DNA of 64,000 nt from NCBI RefSeq assembly GCF_002368335.1, contig NZ_AP018288.1, forward strand, positions 2,460,208-2,524,207, written 5' to 3'. Positions within the stretch are counted from its first letter, which is position 1, and each line of letters opens with the position of its first letter. This DNA comes from Nostoc sp. NIES-4103 (lineage in GTDB: Bacteria; Cyanobacteriota; Cyanobacteriia; Cyanobacteriales; Nostocaceae). This document shows, in pieces, positions 36,338 through 44,700 of this stretch. Position numbers and translations under genes: made by a program. Under the pieces are notes generated by a model that saw only the letters and a program-made list of their open reading frames with translations, ran no database searches and had not been told where the DNA came from.

Positions 36338-39300
36338 ATGAATCGACGTTTGAGATACTTAATAATATTTTGCTGCACAATATTACTGATACTTTTCTTG
36401 GGTCAAATAGAAGGGTATACGACGGCTCAAGATAGTTCCCAGAAATCGAACCAAGTCAATGCGATCGCATTTAACCCCAAAGGAAATATCTTAGCCAGCG
36501 GCACAGATGATGGGCAAATTGCATTGGTAAATGTCAGCACTGGGAAACTGCTGCAAACCCTGAAAAACGACTCAGGTGCTGCCATAGCGGCATTAGTGTA
36601 TACTGCGGATGGAAAACTGACAAGCGTTAGCCGAGACACAGTAGTACAGCAGTGGGACTTAGTCACCGGCAAAAAACTGCCAATCTTGCAAGGGCTAGAG
36701 AATCCGCCTAGGGCAATTGCAGTCAGTCCAGACGGTAAGTTGTTAGCGAGTGCAGGCGAAGACCCGAAAGTTGCAATTTGGGACTTGACAACTAACAAAC
36801 TGGTGAAAGTGCTGGAGGGACACGAACGTTTCGTCAATAGCATAGCTTTTAACAGCAGTGGCACACTCTTAGCCAGTGCAGATGACAACGGTTGGATTAA
36901 CCTGTGGGATATTAAAGAAGGGAAACTACAGCGAACGCTACTAGGTCACGCAGATGGAATTACAGCGATCGCCTTTAGTCCTGACCCCAATGACGCAAAT
37001 AAACTAGCCAGCGTCAGCAAAGATACCACAGTAAGGTTGTGGGATGTGAGCAAAGGGCAACAACTAAAAGTGCTGCGTAAAGCCACCAAAGCCCTGAGAA
37101 CAGTTGCCTTCAACCGCGATGGTACAGTCTTGCTCACAGGAGGAGATGACAAAAACATCTACTTGTGGGGCGTCAAAAGTGGAGAGTTGCGCTCAACTCT
37201 TCGCAGCATACAAAATACTGCCATCAAAGCCATTGCCGTTAGTCCAGACGGTCTTAATTTTGCTAGTGGATACCAAAATGGTGATGTCAGCATTTGGGAC
37301 ACCGCAACTGGACTTGTTAAACAAACAATCCAATTAACAACTAGCTTATTAAACACAGTTACTAGCCTTTTATCCCTAAACCTCGGTGGAAGCAACACCT
37401 CACAACCTGTTACATCAGTGATCACAGGTACTGTAGGTACTATTAAACAAACACTAATGGGTTCAGCAGCATCGTCATCAGGAGCGCCAATATTAATAGT
37501 CACCAGCACTAGCAACCCGTTTAGCAACTACTACAGCGAGATCCTACTCAACGAAGGATTAAACAACTTCAACACCAGCGACATCACCTCAATCAGCCAA
37601 CAGACCCTAGCACAATACGACATAGTGCTACTAGGAGAAATCGCCCTCAGCACAGATCAAGTAGCCATGTTCACCGATTGGGTAGCCGACGGCGGCAACC
37701 TGATAGCCATGCGCCCGGACAAAAAACTAGCAACATTATTGGGGCTTTTGGACACATCATCCAGCCTCGACAACGGCTATTTGCTTGTAGACACCAGCAC
37801 AGAAACAGGCTACGGCATAGTAGACCAGACCATCCAATACCACGGGAGTGCCGACCGCTACACACTCAACGGAGCATCTAGCATCGCCAACCTCTACACA
37901 AACGCCACCACAGCCACCAGCAACCCAGCCATCACAGTGCGAAACATCGGCAACAACGGCGGTAGTGCAGCAGCATTCACCTACGACCTAGCACGTTCAG
38001 TCATCTACACACGCCAAGGAAACATCGCCTGGGCAAACCAGGAACGCGATTCCTTATCACCAATTCGTTCCGACGACCTCTTCTATGGCAACGCCAATAA
38101 CGACATACAACCAGATTGGGTAAATCTCAACAAAGTTGCAATTCCCCAAGCCGACGAACAACAACGCCTGCTAGCCAACCTCATCATCAAAATCAACCTA
38201 GATAAAAAACCACTACCACGTTTTTGGTACTTCCCCAACGGCAAAAAAGCAGTCGTACTCATGACAGGTGACGACCATGCCAACGGCGGCACAGCAGGAA
38301 GATTTGACCAATTCAAAGCCAAAAGTCCAGCCAACTGCTCCCTCGATAATTGGGATTGTGTGCGCGGCACATCATATATCTACCCCAACTCACCACTAAG
38401 TAGTCAGCAAGCAGCAGCCTACGAAGCAGAAGGCTTTGAAGTCGCCCTACACGTCAACACCAACTGTGCAGACTTCACAGCCAGCACACTAGAAGACTTC
38501 TACACACAGCAACTCAGTAGCTTTACAACCAACTACAGCAGCATACCCGCTCCCAGCACCCAGCGACATCACTGTCTAGTGTGGAGTGACTGGTTTAGTA
38601 CCCCAATTGTCGAACTCAATCATGGCATCAGATTCGACACCACCTACTACTATTGGCCACCGAGTTGGGTCGCCAACCGTCCCGGATTCTTCACAGGCTC
38701 AGGAATGCCAATGCGCCTAGCTAACACCGACGGCACAACCATCGATGTCTACAACGCCACCACCCAACTCACCGATGAATCAGGACAAACATATCCATCC
38801 TCAATCGACACACTCCTAGACCGAGCCATCGGCAGCCAAGGCTATTACGGCGTTTTCAACGTCAACGCCCACACAGATGCCACCAACTCACTAGTCGCCG
38901 ATGCAGTAGTCACCTCAGCCCAAGCCAGGGGAGTGCCCATAGTCTCCGCCAAACAAATGTTGACATGGCTCGACGGTCGCAACAGTTCATCATTCAGTTC
39001 ACTGTCATGGAGCAACAACACCCTCAACTTTACAATCACCAAAGCAACAGGGGCGAATAACTTGCAGGCGATGCTACCAACTCGCCGTCAGAACTTAGTT
39101 TTGAATAGTATTACCCGCAATGGTAACGCTATCAGCTACACAGCACAAGCAATCAAAGGCATTGAGTACGCCTTGTTCCCTGGTGATACAGGTTCTTACA
39201 TTGCCACATACATCCAAGACACAACACCCCCCACAGTCACTACCACAACACCCAGCAGCAACGCCACAGGCGTGAGTACAGTCACAACGATTACAGCCAC

Positions 39301-40897
39301 CTTCAGCGAAGCCATCAACCCTACCAGCATTAATAGCAGTAGCTTAGAATTGCGAAATCAGGGAAACACGTTGATTACAGCTAATGTCACCTACGACGAA
39401 GCAACCCGCACGGCCACACTCACACCCACCAGCCCATTAGCCATCTCAACAACTTACAACCTCACAATCATTGGTGGAGCCATTAACCCACGGGTAGTAG
39501 ATCTTGCAGGCAACGCCTTAGCCAATAACTTTACTTTCTCATTTACCACTGCCAGTACACCACCACCATTGAGCATCTGGAATAATTCTCAAACTCCCAC
39601 AAATCCATCTATTTCCGACCCCAATGCTGTGGAGTTGGGTGTGAAGTTCCGATCTGATATCGATGGTTTCATCACTGGTGTACGGTTTTACAAAGGAAGT
39701 GGCAACACAGGCACTCACATCGGCAACTTGTGGAGTAGCGATGGTACACAACTAGCAACGGCAACTTTCAGCAATGAAACCGCCTCTGGTTGGCAACAGG
39801 TTAACTTTAGCTCCCCAGTGGCTATTAGTGCCAACACAGTTTACGTGGCTTCTTACCACACTAGCGTCGGTAACTACGCCGCCGATAGTGGTTTCTTTGC
39901 TGGTGCGGGAGTTGATAACCCACCACTGCACCTGCTGCGCGATGGCGAGAGTGGGGGCAATGGTGTCTACAACTATGGTGCTAGTAGCTTCCCGAATAAT
40001 ACTTTTCAAGCAAGTAACTATTGGGTTGATGTGGTGTTTGTCACTAGTACAGGCCCAGACACCACGCCACCAACGGTGACATCGGCATCTCCCAATAGTG
40101 GTGCTACGGCAGTGAGTACAAGCACAACTGTCACGGTCACTTTCAATGAGGCTATGGACTCGGCAACGATTAATAGCAATACCTTTGAGTTACGTGACTC
40201 CAACAATGCTTCAGTGGCAGCGACTATCAGCTATAACACTGCTAATCGTACAGCGACGCTCACACCAACTAGCCCATTGGCAAATTCTACTGCCTATACT
40301 GTGACTGTCAAAGGTGGTGGTAGTGACCCAAGGGTGAAAGATTTGGCGGGTAATGCCTTGGCAGCAAATTTCACTCGCTCTTTTACCACTGTGGCTATAC
40401 CCACCTGTCCGTGCAACATCTGGAATGGTGCAACGACTCCCAGTGTGGTGACTGTTCCTGACCCCAATGCTGTGGAATTGGGTGTGAAGTTCCAGTCAGA
40501 TGTCAATGGCTATATTACTGGTGTTCGTTTTTATAAGGGTGCAAGTAATACTGGGACTCATGTGGGTACTGTGTGGAGTAGCACTGGTACACAGTTAGCG
40601 AGGGCGACTTTTAGCAATGAAACTGCTTCGGGTTGGCAGCAGGTCAACTTGACTACTCCAGTGGCAATTTCTGCCAATACTACTTATGTGGTGTCTTACC
40701 ACACTAATGTGGGATATTATTCGCTTGACCAAGGGTATTTTGCCAATGCTGGTGTTGATAATTCGCCGCTCCATGCCCTCAGTAATGCCTCTGGTAATGG
40801 TAATGGTGTTTATAACTACAGTGCCAATCCTGCTTTCCCCAGTTCTACTTTCAATTCCAGCAATTACTGGGTTGATATTGTGTTTTCTACTAATTAA
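36338..40897 (+). CDS. Secreted mosaic protein: WD40 repeats, deacetylase-like region, two Ig-like/DUF4082 pairs
   Basis: The 1519-residue protein starts after AAGGAT and has a signal/anchor (about 7-30). Residues about 38-330 contain seven WD40-type repeats (VNAIAFNPKGNILASGTDDG, AIAVSPDGKLLASAGEDPKV). Residues about 385-530 form a Rossmann/amidotransferase-like region (YDIVLLGEIALSTDQVAMFT). Residues about 625-950 resemble a polysaccharide deacetylase-type domain (VVLMTGDDHANGG near 640, FEVALHVNTNC). Then come Big_5-type Ig-like domain, DUF4082, Ig-like domain, DUF4082 (from about 960, 1078, 1241, 1360). The two C-terminal pairs are about 55-60% alike. It is probably extracellular and binds or modifies glycans. 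Codon use between 37500 and 39050 is richer in C than the rest. Confidence 0.82.
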   Translation: MNRRLRYLIIFCCTILLILFLGQIEGYTTAQDSSQKSNQVNAIAFNPKGNILASGTDDGQIALVNVSTGKLLQTLKNDSGAAIAALVYTADGKLTSVSRDTVVQQWDLVTGKKLPILQGLENPPRAIAVSPDGKLLASAGEDPKVAIWDLTTNKLVKVLEGHERFVNSIAFNSSGTLLASADDNGWINLWDIKEGKLQRTLLGHADGITAIAFSPDPNDANKLASVSKDTTVRLWDVSKGQQLKVLRKATKALRTVAFNRDGTVLLTGGDDKNIYLWGVKSGELRSTLRSIQNTAIKAIAVSPDGLNFASGYQNGDVSIWDTATGLVKQTIQLTTSLLNTVTSLLSLNLGGSNTSQPVTSVITGTVGTIKQTLMGSAASSSGAPILIVTSTSNPFSNYYSEILLNEGLNNFNTSDITSISQQTLAQYDIVLLGEIALSTDQVAMFTDWVADGGNLIAMRPDKKLATLLGLLDTSSSLDNGYLLVDTSTETGYGIVDQTIQYHGSADRYTLNGASSIANLYTNATTATSNPAITVRNIGNNGGSAAAFTYDLARSVIYTRQGNIAWANQERDSLSPIRSDDLFYGNANNDIQPDWVNLNKVAIPQADEQQRLLANLIIKINLDKKPLPRFWYFPNGKKAVVLMTGDDHANGGTAGRFDQFKAKSPANCSLDNWDCVRGTSYIYPNSPLSSQQAAAYEAEGFEVALHVNTNCADFTASTLEDFYTQQLSSFTTNYSSIPAPSTQRHHCLVWSDWFSTPIVELNHGIRFDTTYYYWPPSWVANRPGFFTGSGMPMRLANTDGTTIDVYNATTQLTDESGQTYPSSIDTLLDRAIGSQGYYGVFNVNAHTDATNSLVADAVVTSAQARGVPIVSAKQMLTWLDGRNSSSFSSLSWSNNTLNFTITKATGANNLQAMLPTRRQNLVLNSITRNGNAISYTAQAIKGIEYALFPGDTGSYIATYIQDTTPPTVTTTTPSSNATGVSTVTTITATFSEAINPTSINSSSLELRNQGNTLITANVTYDEATRTATLTPTSPLAISTTYNLTIIGGAINPRVVDLAGNALANNFTFSFTTASTPPPLSIWNNSQTPTNPSISDPNAVELGVKFRSDIDGFITGVRFYKGSGNTGTHIGNLWSSDGTQLATATFSNETASGWQQVNFSSPVAISANTVYVASYHTSVGNYAADSGFFAGAGVDNPPLHLLRDGESGGNGVYNYGASSFPNNTFQASNYWVDVVFVTSTGPDTTPPTVTSASPNSGATAVSTSTTVTVTFNEAMDSATINSNTFELRDSNNASVAATISYNTANRTATLTPTSPLANSTAYTVTVKGGGSDPRVKDLAGNALAANFTRSFTTVAIPTCPCNIWNGATTPSVVTVPDPNAVELGVKFQSDVNGYITGVRFYKGASNTGTHVGTVWSSTGTQLARATFSNETASGWQQVNLTTPVAISANTTYVVSYHTNVGYYSLDQGYFANAGVDNSPLHALSNASGNGNGVYNYSANPAFPSSTFNSSNYWVDIVFSTN

Positions 40898-40924
40898 TTC
40901 TTAGTTTCTCTGGGTAGGAAGTTG

Positions 40925-40953
40925 TAGGGGCGTACAGCTAGCTGTGCGCCCCT
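40925..40953. repeat. Near-perfect palindrome related to 9352-9379
   Basis: TAGGGGCGTACAGCT is followed by AGCTGTGCGCCCCTA, a 29-base palindrome with one mismatch pair, and then seven A. It begins 28 bases after the giant gene. The lack of a T-run argues against a classic terminator for the plus strand. Confidence 0.6.
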
Positions 40954-41262
40954 AAAAAAATCTATATTGATCAGAATTTTCGTGAAATGGTATAAACCTA
41001 TGTGACTACGGGTATATTATACTAATTCGTAATTCGTAATTCGTAATTAATAAAACCAGATATAGTCTGGGTTTCGGGGTTTTTAACCAGACATGATATT
41101 AGTTACAATGACTAATTTATAAGTATTAACACTTAAGTTAATTGCGCTATTTTTTTTGAAAAAAACAAAGATAAAAACTTGCCAATCTCAAAAAAAAGAG
41201 TAATTATAGACACGCATATGAACCACAAGTTCAAAATAAATCTCAACCCATAGGTGGCAAAA
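40954..41262. other. Intergenic with TAATTCG repeats
   Basis: Between about 41029 and 41050 the heptamer TAATTCG is repeated three times. Otherwise the spacer is AT-rich, with no gene or RNA seen. Confidence 0.45.
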
Positions 41263-41391
41263 ATGACTTCTAATTGGAGTGATGTTTTTCAAGTTGTCCT
41301 CGTTGCTGGTCTTGCTAGTGCAGTGTTATCTTCTGGAATTTGCTGGACACTGCCCAGACCTAAAAAGCTGAAGTATAGTTCCCTTCCGTAA
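41263..41391 (+). CDS. Small single-span membrane protein (42 aa)
   Basis: An ATG follows AGGTGG by seven bases and opens a 42-residue frame: MTSNWSDVFQVVLVAGLASA, a hydrophobic span to about residue 30, then a basic tail (PRPKKLKYSSLP). Length, one membrane helix and a positive C-terminus resemble small photosynthetic or stress membrane subunits of cyanobacteria, but I do not recognise it. It is isolated and not in an obvious operon. Confidence 0.5.
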   Translation: MTSNWSDVFQVVLVAGLASAVLSSGICWTLPRPKKLKYSSLP

Positions 41392-41749
41392 TAGAATACG
41401 GTTTCTCCCCCAGGGTCAACAGCTTCTGAAGTAACCTTTGATAAATTAACCGCTACCGAAAATTCTTCTGGTTTTTCTCAGGCAAATTTCTGGGTGGAAT
41501 TGAACGTCCTTAATAAAACCCTCCCTCCACTTGTTGCAGAATGCGATCGCATTTTCCTGTTCACGAAAACGCCCAAGCATAATCATGACATTCGAGCAAT
41601 CCATCCTCGTTTATTCTCCCCTCCAAAAGTGGTACTAAACGATGTGGGCATTGGTCTATATCTGCTATGAATTAAATATTGCCCCTAGATTAGTAGGGGC
41701 TTAATCAACAATTAAAATATTTTTGTTTTTAGAATTAATTGATACACAA
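41392..41749. other. Intergenic region
   Basis: This spacer between the small membrane protein and the convergent hybrid kinase has one HIP1 site and no clear gene, repeat or terminator hairpin. Confidence 0.35.
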
Positions 41750-44700
41750 TTAGCTTTCTATACTTTGAAGAAATTCTCGAATTTTTTTGACTTTAAATTC
41801 TTTTGCTAATTGCTGTAATTCTTGAGAGAAAAGGGCATATTGGTCATTTGACTTTTCTAGATGAGTGGCTTGCTGGATAATCTCTTTGAGATCGCCTTTC
41901 ATAGCTAAATTTAATAAAGCAGCAATTTCTTCAGCTGGAGGGAATACAAGAGTTTGTTCACAAGAGTGATATCTAGAATTTACAACTTGTTCAGCATTTT
42001 CATAAATCCATTCTAATGCTAAAGACTTTTGCAACTTTTCTAATAGTTCTGATATACGAATTGGCTTGGAAATAAAATCATTACAACCAACATCCCTACT
42101 TTTTTGCTGATCAAAATCAAAAACACTAGCGGAAGTGCCAATCACTATGACATCTTTAAGTTCAGGCGATCGCCTGAGACGACGGGTTGCTTCAAAACCG
42201 TTCATTGTTGGCATCATTAAATCCATTAATATACAATCTGGGTGCAATTGTTCGGCTTTATTTAAACAATCTTGTCCATCAACTGCTTCCACAATTGCAA
42301 ATTTTAATGGAGAAAGCATCTTATCTAAAATTAAACGATTTTCTCTCTTATCATCGGCAATAATAATTGTACGTTGCTGGCCTTTATACCCTATGATATT
42401 TTGCACGTCTGCTTTTATGGAATCCGAAAACTGTTCAACTTCAGGTAATTCTAAATCAAAAAAGAAAATACTACCTTTCCCTAAAGTACTTTGAACCCGA
42501 ATTTCTCCTCCCATCAACTGTACTAATTTTTGACTAATAGATAATCCTAATCCTGAACCTTCAACTTTGCGATTATTTTCGCCTACTTGTTGGAAAGGCA
42601 AAAATATCTCTTTTAATTGTTCAGTAGCCATACCAACTCCTGTATCTTCCACCTGAAACCTAATTTTTTGATGGTGATAGCCAACTTTTAAAGTCACTTT
42701 ACCCACTTCTGTAAACTTCACTGCATTACCAAGTAAGTTAATCAAAATTTGTTGCAAACGTTTTTCATCCGCCCTGACACCTTGAGGCAAGTTGCTTGTT
42801 GGCTGATAAATTAAAGAAATACCTTTTTGTTGAGCGCGAATCCGACAAATTTCTACAATACTTTCCAGAAATTCTGGGAAATGAAACTCTGTAGTCTGTA
42901 GTTCCATTTTTCGAGCTTCTATTTTGGAAAGATCTAACACTTCATTAATTAAATTTAATAAATGCTCACCACACTGATAAATAATATTCAATCCCCGGTT
43001 TTGAGAACTAGTTATATTTTTATCTCGTTTGAGAATTTGGGCATAACCTAAAATGCCATTTAGCGGTGTGCGTAATTCATGGCTCATATTTGCTAAAAAT
43101 TCACTTTTAGCATGATTAGCAGATTGTGCAGCTGCTTCTGCTTTTTGTAAATGTACATTTTTCTCTTGCAACTCCTGTGTTCGCTCTTGAACTTTAGCTT
43201 CTAAAGTAGCATTAGCAGCTGCTAAATCACCATAGAGACGAGCATTTTCAATGGAAATTGCTGCTTGGGAAGATAGGAGTTTTAAGATTTCTAATCTATC
43301 TGGTGTAAATGCTTTGGTCGTGAGATTATTTTCTAAGTAGAGAATGCCGTTCAGTTTTCCTTGATGCAGAAGTGGTGTACATAATACAGATTTGGGTCGC
43401 TTGGTGATAATATAGGGATCTGTGGCAAAAATACCCTCAAGGGTTGTATCACTGAGTAAAACATTTTCTTGAGTTCTGGCTACATAATTCACTACTGATA
43501 CAGGTAATTCATGACTAGTAGCTACTGGTTTTGATTGCAGCACATTCACATCTTCTTGCTCTACTGTGGCTTGTGCTTCTATGAGTAAATTGCCATCTGT
43601 TTCTAAAATCAAGAATCCAGTTTGAGCGCCAGCATTTTCTAGAACAATTTGCATTAATTTAGTCAGCAATTTGCTCAAAACAATTTCACCAGAAAGAGCC
43701 TGAGAAGCTTTCATGACGGTGGCTAAATCTAGAGCTTGAGAACGGCTATCAGTAGTATTTGTTTTTGTAAATATATGTTCATTATTACTAATTTTATGCT
43801 TCTGTATCTGCGAGAAAATGTGTGGATATCTGGTTTCTAAGTCTCGTATTTTAGCTGTTGCTTCCCAGCTAACATATTTATAGTAAGCATCTGTTAAATA
43901 AGTCTGAGCAATTTTATCTTTCCCCCACGAAAAATAAAATTCTGCTGCTAGTTCATTTGCTAAAGCCTCTTCTTGGATATATCCATTTTCTTTAGCACCT
44001 TGAATAGCTAGGTCATAATAGTTCATTGCTTCTACAATGCGTCCTAGTGTTCGTGCTTTCTCTGCTTCCACTAAATTATATTTATGTTGAAAGTTACAAG
44101 GAGCATGAAATGCCCATTTTTGCATAATTTCTTGATTTGCTGTTACTTGATTGAGAATTTGTTCTTGTTCTGCTTCATCAGATAGATGGTGTGCTACAGC
44201 AAGTAGGGAAAGAGAATAATAGAAGTTATGTATGGCTGTAACAACTTGATTCAGGGCACTTTCTGCATATTTTGAAGCTAAAGATGCATTTGCGATCGCG
44301 GCATCATAATTTTTAAACAAATAATCAAAAATAACTTGTGAAACATATGCTGAAAAAGCACACATATAATTTTTAACAGTAACTAAATCTTGTAAAACTT
44401 CGCCATCAGTTACTGTTTTACCATTCAAAATATATTCTTCTTCAGCTACGTCTAAAAGCTTTAACACCAATCTTCTAAATGGATTAACACAATAAATATG
44501 CATTATTTGTTTTAGTTGAATCATAAAGTTTAAGTATTTAGTCTGTTGAGCAGCCACTACTTCTAATGATTCACCAGTAAAAAATAGATGATCACAATAA
44601 TATGCAGAATTATAGCCTAGCCAAGTTATATCTCCAGTTTCTATACCACTGTGATATCCCTCTAATAAGGGACTCAAAGTACTCTTAATATGTTCTTTCC

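Noticed and set aside
38083..38370. Antisense frames within the giant gene (several between 36.4 and 40.5 kb)
   Set aside because: They are shadows caused by the low stop-codon content of the coding strand in repeated domains.
40925..40960. Rho-independent terminator of the giant gene
   Set aside because: The palindrome is followed by A7, which is not a T-run on the coding strand, so I list it only as a repeat.
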